Under the pieces are notes generated by a model, which was not told where the DNA came from, made no database searches, and was given only the letters and a program-made list of their open reading frames with translations. 25,505 bases of DNA from DAOUBA01 sp034432855 (lineage in GTDB: Bacteria; Chloroflexota; Anaerolineae; B4-G1): assembly GCA_034432855.1 (NCBI GenBank), contig DAOUBA010000131.1:1-25505 (forward strand). Reading direction: 5' to 3'. Positions within the stretch are counted from its first letter, which is position 1. Each line of letters starts with the position of its first letter. This document shows, in pieces, positions 7,968-14,923 of the stretch. The position numbers were made by a program, and so were the translations under genes.

Positions 7968-7990
7968 GGGCGGGGTAACTCCGCCCCTAC
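7968..7990. repeat. GC-rich dispersed palindrome, copy 1
   Basis: An inverted repeat of the form GGGCGGGG-TAA-CTCCGCCCCTAC. Closely similar sequences lie at 11991-12009, 18806-18835 and 19890-19915, always between genes. This copy is between the terminator of the regulator and the start of the cytosolic GH53 gene. Confidence 0.7.
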
Positions 7991-8012
7991 CCCAGTGGTT
8001 TGGCGTGCCTGC

Positions 8013-8048
8013 AAAAAAAGCGGGCAGGCCACATCATCGGCCTGCCCG
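8013..8048 (-). terminator. Intrinsic terminator of the hybrid regulator gene
   Basis: A perfect 10-bp stem (8021-8030 with 8039-8048) has an 8-nt loop. On the minus strand it is followed by seven T residues (8019-8013). It starts 28 bp after the stop codon of the 1188-residue regulator and separates that gene from the GH53 operon. Confidence 0.9.
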
Positions 8049-8076
8049 TGATTGGCTGGGGGGCACCCACCGCAGG

Positions 8077-11000
8077 CTAGCGTTTCCCTTTCCGGTAGGC
8101 ACCGGGCGACATACCCACCTCGGCCCGGAACACGCGGGCAAAATAACTGCTTCCGGAAAAACCGACTTCCAACGCCACTTCGGTGATACTCTTGTCGCCT
8201 GCTTCCAACAATGCCTTGGCCTGCCGGATGCGGTAACGTCTGAGATAATCAACCGGCGTGATGCCGATTTCCTTGCGAAAACACCGGCTCAGATGCTGCT
8301 CGCTGAACCCAACGTGGGTGGCGATGTCATTCAGGGAAATGGGCTCTGCATAGTGCTCATGGATGTAGGCCATCGCTTTGCGCACGATCTGCTGTACCTC
8401 GACGCCCAACCGGCGTCGGCGGGTCAACGCGGCCTCGATGTGCCCCAGCGTCTCTTGCACGCTGAACAACCCCTTCCCCAACACGCTCGCCACCCCCCGG
8501 TTCAGACGTGCCATATCTTCCTCGGTCAACACCTGCCCGGTCAATACGATCACCGGGATGTTCCGGCTCATTTCCTCCTCACGCATCGCCTCCAGCACCC
8601 CAAATCCATCCAACTCCGGCATCATCAGGTCCAAAAGCACCAGGTCGGGACGCTCTTGCCGGATGATCTCTAACGCCTCGCGCCCGTTCCGCGCCCGCAG
8701 GACACGGTAATTCGGCGACTGCGACTCGACGATGCGCGCGTGTATCATCAGCACCTGCGGTTCGTCATCTATTACCAGAATCTTCCTCTCGGCCTCCTCC
8801 CTCAGCACCCTCTGACGTGCCAACGCCTCTGCTAACTCTGCCGTGCTCATCGGCTTCGTCAGATAGTCAATCTCCAGCAGCGAACCACTATCGCTGTCGT
8901 CGGCAAACGCATAGAACAATACCGGCACGTGCCGCGTCGCCGGATTGCCTTTCAACACGTTGACGACCTCCCAACCGCGCTCCGCCGCCACCTGGCGATC
9001 CAAAACCACCGCCTGTGGCGCCCCCACCGCGAGCGCCGTCAGCCAATCCCTTTTATCTTCCCCATCCATCTGGTACACCATCACCTCAAGCCCCTGACGG
9101 GCCAGATGGTCGCGCAACAGGCTTCCTCCCTGTGCGTCCTTCGTCAGAAGCCACACCTGGTACGCCTCAGCCAGGGAAGGGGCAGGGGAAACCGTCATGG
9201 CCGGCAGCGAGAAGTAGAACATTGAGCCACCGCCTTCCTCCCCGGACGAGCACACGCCGATCTCTCCTCCGTGCAACTCGACCAGCCGCTTGCAGATCGC
9301 TAGCCCCAGTCCCAAACCACCATATCCCCGCGCCGCCGTCCGCTCCGACTGCCGGAACTCGTCAAAGATCGCCTCCTGCTCATCCGACGGGATGCCCAGA
9401 CCCGTGTCCTGGACCAACACGGTCACACGATCGTCCCCTGCCGTGACCGTCAGCGCGACGTGGCCTTTTGCGGTGAACTTGACCGCGTTGTTCACCAGGT
9501 TCAGCACTACCTGCCGTAAGCGGGTGCGGTCTCCCCATACGCGCGGCAACTTTTCGGGGATCTCGACCTGCCAGGCCAGTCCCTTGTCACGCGCCAATTG
9601 CCGCCCGATTGCCAGCACCGGCTGCAGCACCTCGGCCAGGTCCAGCGGCTCGCAGACCAGCCTCAATTGTTCGACCTCGCTCCGAGCCAGGTCCAGCACG
9701 TCGCGGATCAGGCCGTCCAGGTGTTGGGCGCTGGCATAGATGTGCTCGACGTCCTCCCGGCTTACCAAGCACCTGGCCTGGTCAACCTGTTCTCCTTCTC
9801 GCAGCAGGAGTGCGCTCAGGCCGGTGATCAGGTTCAGGGGGGTGCGGAGTTCGTGGCTGACGGTCGAGAGGAAGCGGCTCTTGAGCCGGTTCGCCTCCTC
9901 GGCCAGCCGGCGTCCTTCGAGCGCATCACGATACAGTCGGGCGGTGCGCAACGCCGATCCAAGATTGTGCACGATCGCGGCACAGGGCTCGAAATTCGTC
10001 GCGCTGAAGGCGACAAAACCTGTCGCCCGGTCGTCAATCAACAGCGGCAAGAGCGCCAGGTGGAGGGCGGAAGTGGCCGGATAGAGTCCCGGTGGCGGAA
10101 ATTCGCGTGCGGGGAAGCGGCGACCGGCCACGCTTTCGGGCAGGCCGGCATCGAGCAAGACGGTGCAATACGGCAACGGGTCGTCTTCCTGCGGCGCATA
10201 CAGTGCGGCGAGCGCATGCTGAATTCCCAGTTGCGGTAGATATTGAGCCAGAATATGGGCGCTCTCAGAGGCGTCCAGCGCGGTCAGCAATTGTGAGGTC
10301 ATCAATCCCAGACGATTGGTCATTTCCATGTGCCGCAGCAATGCCTCATTCGCCTGGCGCTGTGCCTGCTGGCCGATTTCGAGGCAGGCGCCGTCAATGA
10401 GCGTATCTGCGAAGACAGGATTCGTCACCGACAGAGGCAACAGGTGGGGCAGACTGCTATACAGGACGGAGAGCGCGGCTTGCCATGCATAGGCATCTTC
10501 GCCGCGCGCTTCGAGCCAATCGAAAAGATGCCGCAGCGCAGCATTGAATGGCGCGGAGTCCTTGCCATCCAGACTCGCCAGGAACGCACGGACGAGAGTC
10601 AAGCACTGGGTTTCCACCTCCCCGGGGGTACTGTGCCGCGCCTCGACGAGCGTCCTTACGGCCATCGCGCGCGCCAGGGCAGTCTGGGCGGTTTCAAGAT
10701 CTGATCCCGCCAACGGTGTGAGGACTGTGGCCAGCGTGTCCTCCGGGCGGCAACCGCACGACTGGCGGATGACGAGTTGCGTTGGGATGCGCGCGTATAT
10801 CTCGCCGGTTTGTTTTTCCACAACTGCATCAAGAAGTGCGAACACCGCATGGTAGCCCAGCATGAACGCTGGATGGCGCACGGTGGTGAGCGGCGGCAGA
10901 TGAGAACGCGCTTCGAGGATGTCGTCAAAGCCGATGACCGCGACGTCATCCGGCACGCGCCGGCCCGTCGCGCGCAGCGCCTCTATCGCGCCCAGACAGG

Positions 11001-11643
11001 AGAGGTCGTTGCTCACCAACACGGCGGTGAACGGCGCGCCCGAGGCGATGATCTGCTGCATGGCCAGGCGTCCATCCTCGCGGCGGTGTTCGCCGAAGGC
11101 GATCAGGTGTGGGTCTTCTTCGACTCCCGCATCGCGCAACGCCTGACGGTACGCAGCCAGCCGTTCGGCGCTGTCGCCGCCGTGCCCCGATTTGCCCGCG
11201 ATGAACGCGATGCGCCGGTGCCCGTGCTGCCAGAGGTGGTCGAATGCCTGGCGGATCCCCCCTGCGTTGTCCACGGCGACGACCGGCCCCGGCTTCTCGG
11301 TAGTGGTCAGGATGATGGGATACCCCGAACGCATCAGGGCCTGTACATACTCGAATTGCGCATCGGAGAGATCGTCGGGGACGATGATCAGCCCATCGCA
11401 GTTCCAGGGGCCGATCGGGACGAAATCCACCCCTGCGCCCGGCACTGCCCAGACGGTCCGGCTGGCGCGTGGGCTTCCGGGCAGGCTGATCCCGCAGCCG
11501 AGCAGCAGGTTGCAGTCACGCTCGCGCGCCGCCGCGCAAATCCCTTGCAGGAGCGCGTGGGCATAGGAGTCAATGCTCGTGCCTTCGTAGACCGAATAGG
11601 TCGAGAGAAAGCCTATAGTGGGACGTGTACCATCTCTTTTCAT
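8077..11643 (-). CDS. Hybrid sugar-sensing histidine kinase / AraC regulator
   Basis: A 1188-residue soluble protein combining a whole signal pathway. In order: LacI/periplasmic-binding-type ligand domain without a DNA-binding head (about 8-295, with DDVAVIGFDD at 232-241); a helical and GAF-like region (about 440-570); kinase dimerisation domain with His597 in SHELRTP; ATPase domain (about 700-815, N-box NLVNNAVKFT, DTGLGIP, GGLGLGLAICK); a degenerate receiver (about 828-945); a full receiver with Asp1005 and Lys1057 (954-1070); and an AraC DNA-binding domain (about 1085-1186, two helix-turn-helix motifs). No membrane segment is present, so ligand is sensed in the cytosol. The start is the ATG at 11643; a longer frame to 11787 enters a repeat element. 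It probably controls the neighbouring GH53 and GH4 genes. Phosphotransfer from His597 to Asp1005 is inferred. Confidence 0.92.
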   Translation of the reverse strand: MKRDGTRPTIGFLSTYSVYEGTSIDSYAHALLQGICAAARERDCNLLLGCGISLPGSPRASRTVWAVPGAGVDFVPIGPWNCDGLIIVPDDLSDAQFEYVQALMRSGYPIILTTTEKPGPVVAVDNAGGIRQAFDHLWQHGHRRIAFIAGKSGHGGDSAERLAAYRQALRDAGVEEDPHLIAFGEHRREDGRLAMQQIIASGAPFTAVLVSNDLSCLGAIEALRATGRRVPDDVAVIGFDDILEARSHLPPLTTVRHPAFMLGYHAVFALLDAVVEKQTGEIYARIPTQLVIRQSCGCRPEDTLATVLTPLAGSDLETAQTALARAMAVRTLVEARHSTPGEVETQCLTLVRAFLASLDGKDSAPFNAALRHLFDWLEARGEDAYAWQAALSVLYSSLPHLLPLSVTNPVFADTLIDGACLEIGQQAQRQANEALLRHMEMTNRLGLMTSQLLTALDASESAHILAQYLPQLGIQHALAALYAPQEDDPLPYCTVLLDAGLPESVAGRRFPAREFPPPGLYPATSALHLALLPLLIDDRATGFVAFSATNFEPCAAIVHNLGSALRTARLYRDALEGRRLAEEANRLKSRFLSTVSHELRTPLNLITGLSALLLREGEQVDQARCLVSREDVEHIYASAQHLDGLIRDVLDLARSEVEQLRLVCEPLDLAEVLQPVLAIGRQLARDKGLAWQVEIPEKLPRVWGDRTRLRQVVLNLVNNAVKFTAKGHVALTVTAGDDRVTVLVQDTGLGIPSDEQEAIFDEFRQSERTAARGYGGLGLGLAICKRLVELHGGEIGVCSSGEEGGGSMFYFSLPAMTVSPAPSLAEAYQVWLLTKDAQGGSLLRDHLARQGLEVMVYQMDGEDKRDWLTALAVGAPQAVVLDRQVAAERGWEVVNVLKGNPATRHVPVLFYAFADDSDSGSLLEIDYLTKPMSTAELAEALARQRVLREEAERKILVIDDEPQVLMIHARIVESQSPNYRVLRARNGREALEIIRQERPDLVLLDLMMPELDGFGVLEAMREEEMSRNIPVIVLTGQVLTEEDMARLNRGVASVLGKGLFSVQETLGHIEAALTRRRRLGVEVQQIVRKAMAYIHEHYAEPISLNDIATHVGFSEQHLSRCFRKEIGITPVDYLRRYRIRQAKALLEAGDKSITEVALEVGFSGSSYFARVFRAEVGMSPGAYRKGKR

Positions 11644-11656
11644 ATACTTTGGCTTT

Positions 11657-11710
11657 CGGAACTGCAGGGAGGAATGGCAGTTCCGCAAAACTAACCCTGT
11701 GGGCAGTTCG
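11657..11710. promoter_or_regulatory. Candidate operator with three half-sites before the hybrid regulator
   Basis: CGGAACTGC (11657-11665) and its exact inverse GCAGTTCCG (11677-11685) form a 9-bp dyad with an 11-bp spacer, starting 14 bp upstream of the ATG. A third near copy in the second orientation, GGCAGTTCG, lies at 11702-11710. This could be an autoregulatory site for the encoded AraC domain, or an RNA hairpin in the leader. The same half-site was not seen before the GH53 or GH4 genes. Confidence 0.35.
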
Positions 11711-11727
11711 ATATGGCCATGTTCCGT

Positions 11728-12020
11728 GTCATTGCGAGGGTGCATAGCCGAAGCCGCGAGCGGAGCGTGGCGGGCATCCGAAGCCATCTCCTATTCGTTG
11801 CAATTCTGTATTTGGCGTGTAGCCGCCTGTCTGGACCGGGGGTAGTATGGCCCGCCAGCCGCCGGGCGATCCAATCGCCCGGCTCAGCAGGCAAAAGCCC
11901 TGCGGGCTTGCACCCGGTTCAGCCGTGCGCTTCCAGCGCACGGCGGGGCCGCGCCGCAATGAATCACCGAATGCTCTCCTGTCGTGAGTAGGGCGGGGTA
12001 ACCCCGCCCCTCGCAATGAC
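11728..12020. repeat. Non-coding element with inverted GTCATTGCGAG ends and nested hairpins
   Basis: The region 11644-12238 holds no gene. Within it, GTCATTGCGAG (11728-11738) and its inverse (12010-12020) bound 293 bp packed with inverted repeats: 11861-11870 with 11874-11883 (10 bp), 11895-11900 with 11904-11909 (6 bp), 11922-11930 with 11936-11944 (9 bp), and the GC-rich palindrome at 11991-12009. The same terminal motif bounds the element at 16699-16818. It encodes no protein and may be a composite of small MITE-like repeats. Confidence 0.6.
11991..12009. repeat. GC-rich dispersed palindrome, copy 2
   Basis: The sequence GGGCGGGG-TAA-CCCCGCCC is a nearly perfect palindrome of the same family as those at 7968-7990, 18806-18835 and 19890-19915. 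It lies inside the end of the larger inverted-end element. Confidence 0.75.
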
Positions 12021-12137
12021 AGGGTGAGTTTTGCGCTGTTGCGAGTAATGTGATTGTAACCTCGATAGAACAAATGTGCAAGATAGAAATCGGCGTCGGA
12101 GACGCTCCTACCTCAGTGTTGTACGAGCATGAGCCAT

Positions 12138-12166
12138 TTGATCGCTCAAGCCAATTGTGCTATCCT
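12138..12166 (+). promoter_or_regulatory. Candidate promoter of the GH4 gene
   Basis: TTGATC (12138-12143) and TATCCT (12161-12166) are spaced by 17 bp, each matching four of six consensus bases. The start codon is about 70 bp downstream. The weak match would suit an activated promoter, but no operator was identified. Confidence 0.35.
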
Positions 12167-12238
12167 TGATCCTCGAGCAATGCCGGAGCCATCGGGGAGA
12201 CTTCGGGCCGGCACCGCGGCTCTACAAGGAGGCTGTCC

Positions 12239-13630
12239 ATGTCAGCGACCAAAATCGTCGTCATCGGCGCAGGCAGCGCCAGTTTCGGGCTCAACACCGT
12301 GGCTGCGCTGCTTAGCAGCGAGCAGTTGCGCGGCAGCCACATCGCGCTGGTAGACCGCAACGCCGAAACCCTGGGTCTGATGACCCGCCTGGCCGGACGC
12401 ATGAACCGGGAATGGGACACCGAGATGACCATAACCGCGCACACCCACCATGCCGACGCGCTCGCAGGCGCCGCGTTCGTCGTCTCCGCCATCGAGGTCG
12501 GCCCGCGCGAAAGGCTCTGGAAATCGGATTACGAGATTCCTCTGAAATACGGCGTGCGCCAGCCCTACGCCGAAAACGGCGGGCCAGGAGGGTTCGCCCA
12601 CGCCGCCCGCAACATCGGCCCGGTGCTCGAGATCGTCTGGGACATGGAGAAGGCCTGCCCCGACGCCTGGTTCATCAACTACACCAACCCGATGATGCGC
12701 ATCTGCGACGCCATTGCCCGCTACAGCCACATCCAGGTCGTCGGGCTGTGCCACCAGATTCACGCCGGCTACGGCATGGTCGGCTACGTGTTGGCCGACG
12801 TACTGGACATCGAAGTCCCGGAGGGCGAGATCAGCACCCACGCCCATCCGCAACTCTGGCCGCGTCTGGGCATCCTGGCACGCCAGGCGTTGGAGAAAGT
12901 GGACATCAAGGCCGCCGGCCTCAACCACTTCACCTGGATGCTCGACCTGCGCGACAGGCGCACCGGCGAGGACCTCTACTCGCTCTTCGCCGAGCGTTGG
13001 GCGGCGTTCGATCCGGCCTTCGAGCCGTTGACCCGCCGTGTGTTCGAGGCCTTCGGCCTCTTTCCCATCCCCGGCGACGAGCACCTCTGCGAGTACCTGC
13101 CCTGGGTGAGCGACCCGCTCACCAGGCCCTGGGAGAAATACGAGATCAGCCTCTACGATTGGGACTTGATGGAGCGGATACGCGGGGTGCTTCACGATGA
13201 CATCGCCGCGATGGCCGACGGACGCTCGAGCATCGAGCACCTGCGCCACGCCGATAGCGAAGGGGCGTTAGAGGTCATCGAGAATGTTGCCGGGGCCGGT
13301 AATCACTATCACCTGGCGGCGAACCTGCCCAACGCAGGGCAAATCGCCAATCTGCCCCACGGTGCCATCGTCGAGACGCCGGCGCTGTTCAGCGGAGCGG
13401 AGCTGTTGGGGGTGAGCGTGGGCGCGCTGCTGGAGCCCATCGCCGAACTGTGCCGGCGGGAAATCACGGTGGGGCAACTCTGTGTGGACGCCGCCGTTCA
13501 CGGCGACCGCCAAGCCGCGCTCCAGTGCCTGCTCCTCGGCCCCTGCATCAGCGACCTGGATGTGGCGCGGCAGATCCTCGACGATTATCTGGAGACCTAC
13601 CGCGAGCACCTGCCGCAGTTTTGGCGATAA
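12239..13630 (+). CDS. Family 4 glycosyl hydrolase (alpha-galactosidase/alpha-glucosidase type)
   Basis: A 463-residue cytosolic enzyme of the NAD+- and Mn2+-dependent GH4 family, which cleaves glycosides by a redox-elimination route. The N-terminal Rossmann motif is VVIGAGSASFG (7-17). Other family signatures are NYTNPM (147-152), GLCHQ (169-173, metal-binding Cys171) and AGLNHF (226-231, His230). Length is normal for the family. AAGGAGG 6 bp before the ATG supports the start. GH4 members act on alpha-galactosides, alpha-glucosides, glucuronides or phosphorylated sugars, and sequence alone does not decide. Its divergent position next to the hybrid regulator and GH53 genes points to galactose-containing oligosaccharides, but this is inference. 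Confidence 0.9.
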   Translation: MSATKIVVIGAGSASFGLNTVAALLSSEQLRGSHIALVDRNAETLGLMTRLAGRMNREWDTEMTITAHTHHADALAGAAFVVSAIEVGPRERLWKSDYEIPLKYGVRQPYAENGGPGGFAHAARNIGPVLEIVWDMEKACPDAWFINYTNPMMRICDAIARYSHIQVVGLCHQIHAGYGMVGYVLADVLDIEVPEGEISTHAHPQLWPRLGILARQALEKVDIKAAGLNHFTWMLDLRDRRTGEDLYSLFAERWAAFDPAFEPLTRRVFEAFGLFPIPGDEHLCEYLPWVSDPLTRPWEKYEISLYDWDLMERIRGVLHDDIAAMADGRSSIEHLRHADSEGALEVIENVAGAGNHYHLAANLPNAGQIANLPHGAIVETPALFSGAELLGVSVGALLEPIAELCRREITVGQLCVDAAVHGDRQAALQCLLLGPCISDLDVARQILDDYLETYREHLPQFWR

Positions 13631-13644
13631 CACCGGCACAAAGG

Positions 13645-13672
13645 TTGCCACACTACCAAATGGTGCTAAAAT
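13645..13672 (+). promoter_or_regulatory. Candidate promoter of the toxin-antitoxin pair
   Basis: TTGCCA (13645-13650) and TAAAAT (13667-13672) are spaced by 16 bp and each matches five of six consensus bases. An AAGGAGG ribosome site follows at 13704-13710, and the antitoxin ATG is at 13717. Confidence 0.55.
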
Positions 13673-13716
13673 AACCTAAGGACAAAATAACCGCTTAGGC
13701 CAATAAGGAGGCTGGG

Positions 13717-14121
13717 ATGGGCACGGTAAGCGTCAATCTGACCGAAGCCAAACAGAACCTCGGAGAAATCGTCAACCGGGCAGCGTATGGCGGAGACAGG
13801 ATCGTGCTGTTGTCAAGAGGAAAACCTCGTGCAGCGTTGGTGAGCGTGGAGGACCTGCGGTTACTAGAAAGCCTGGGCGAGAACGAGAAAGAGTTGCGCA
13901 GGGCATACCGGAGGGCCTGGCTTGCTCGAGCCGACACGGTGCGCGAGCGCATCCTCGCCCGCGTGGGGAGGCCATTGCCCGACTCGGCGGAAGAGTTACG
14001 CGAACTGCGTGAGGAGCGAACCGATGAACTCGCGGGTCTGTTGATGCCAGCATCTTCATCAAAGTGCTTATTCAAGAAGAATTCACCGATCAGGCGCGTT
14101 CCCTTTGGAGTTTGTGGATAG
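13717..14121 (+). CDS. Phd/YefM family antitoxin, extended by read-through
   Basis: A 134-residue protein whose first 60 residues carry the Phd/YefM DNA-binding fold: VSVNLTEAKQNLGEIVNRA, then DRIVLLSRGKPRAALVSVEDL. The middle part (about 75-108, ending ERTDELAGL) is the toxin-binding tail found in related pairs. Antitoxins of this type normally bind and neutralise a PIN ribonuclease and repress their own promoter. The last 26 residues (LMPASSSKCLFKKN and on) are unlike the family and are the toxin's 5' end read in another frame. Removing one T from the TT at 14041-14042 creates a TGA right after Leu108, giving a normal 108-residue antitoxin. AAGGAGG lies 6 bp before the ATG. Confidence 0.85.
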   Translation: MGTVSVNLTEAKQNLGEIVNRAAYGGDRIVLLSRGKPRAALVSVEDLRLLESLGENEKELRRAYRRAWLARADTVRERILARVGRPLPDSAEELRELREERTDELAGLLMPASSSKCLFKKNSPIRRVPFGVCG

Positions 14122-14492
14122 AAAGCGACACGGAAGTCATCGCTCCATTGCTATTTCCATTCGAAGTCACTGCTGTTCTGCGCAAAAAAGTCTATCGAAA
14201 CCTGATTCAGCAAGAAGAAGCAGAGAGCGTATTGAGGGAGGCTTTGGAGGCCAATATCGGGTTCCTATATCCACCTGGGCTGCACCGCCGTGCCTGGGAA
14301 TTGGCCACCCGCCTCAACCGCCCAACGGCTTACGACGCCCACTATCTGGCCCTGGCCGAGATGCTTGGCTGCGAGTTCTGGACCGCCGACCGGCGGCTCT
14401 ATGATGCTGTACACGAGGAATTGCGCTGGGTGAGATGGCTGGGAAACTATGAGCCACCTGTTTTCTCGACCAGCGCCACGATACGCTCGTAA
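14024..14492 (+). pseudogene. VapC-type PIN-domain toxin, frameshifted near its start
   Basis: PIN-domain ribonuclease toxins cut RNA with a cluster of acidic residues. The main frame reads DASIFIKVLIQEEFTDQ from about 14044, and later holds the other acidic positions in LFPFEV, TAYDAHY and TADRRLYD. That frame has no start codon before the first Asp: an in-frame TGA lies at 14025-14027 and no ATG, GTG or TTG follows until GTG 14064, which would omit the catalytic Asp. The natural ATG at 14024, overlapping the antitoxin end, is out of frame and stops after MNSRVC. Deleting one T at 14041-14042 restores MNSRVCDASIFIKVL and a 155-residue toxin. Either the toxin is inactive or the base is an assembly error. 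The gene overlaps the convergent phosphatase gene by 46 bp. Confidence 0.85.
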
Positions 14493-14923
14493 CCGGCCTC
14501 GATCAACCCCTCCAACTCTCTAGCGATGGCAGCATGCTCCTCCCGCGTGCCGCCATACGGGTCGTCAATGTCATAGCGTTTCCCGACCATCTCGCTGAGC
14601 AGGTAAACCTTGTGGGCATGCTCGGGGAAGGCCAACTTGAGCGCCTCGGCATGGTTCGTCTCCATCACGAGCACGAGGTCTGCCTCGGCGACCAACTCGG
14701 TAGTCACCCGGTGTGCCCGGTGCGTCGAGAGGTCGAGCCCGCGCCGCGCCATCTCTTCGATGGCGAACGCGCTCGCCGGGCGCCCCTCGGCCGCCCATGT
14801 GCCCGCCGACTCGACCTGCCAATCCCGGCGCACCTCGTCGCGGCCCAAGCGTGCCCGCAGGAGTGCCATCGCCATAGGGGAACGACAGAGATTACCGGTG
14901 CAGACGATGAGGATGCTGCCCAT
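14447..14923 (-). CDS. Low-molecular-weight protein tyrosine phosphatase family protein
   Basis: A 158-residue cytosolic enzyme of normal family length. The N-terminal phosphate loop is VCTGNLCRSP, with nucleophile Cys8 and Arg14 in the C-x5-R pattern. The general-acid Asp lies in DIDDPYGG towards the C-terminus. Members remove phosphate from phosphotyrosine; some act as arsenate reductases or arginine phosphatases, and the sequence does not exclude the latter. The ATG at 14923 overlaps the stop of the upstream 372-residue gene by one base (TGATG), which indicates translational coupling. The 3' end overlaps the convergent toxin gene. Confidence 0.88.
   Translation of the reverse strand: MGSILIVCTGNLCRSPMAMALLRARLGRDEVRRDWQVESAGTWAAEGRPASAFAIEEMARRGLDLSTHRAHRVTTELVAEADLVLVMETNHAEALKLAFPEHAHKVYLLSEMVGKRYDIDDPYGGTREEHAAIARELEGLIEAGYERIVALVEKTGGS

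Noticed and set aside
11644..11787. N-terminal extension of the hybrid regulator to residue 1236
   Set aside because: The added 48 residues run across the dyad and into the repeat element and resemble no domain; the ATG at 11643 directly precedes the ligand-domain strand.
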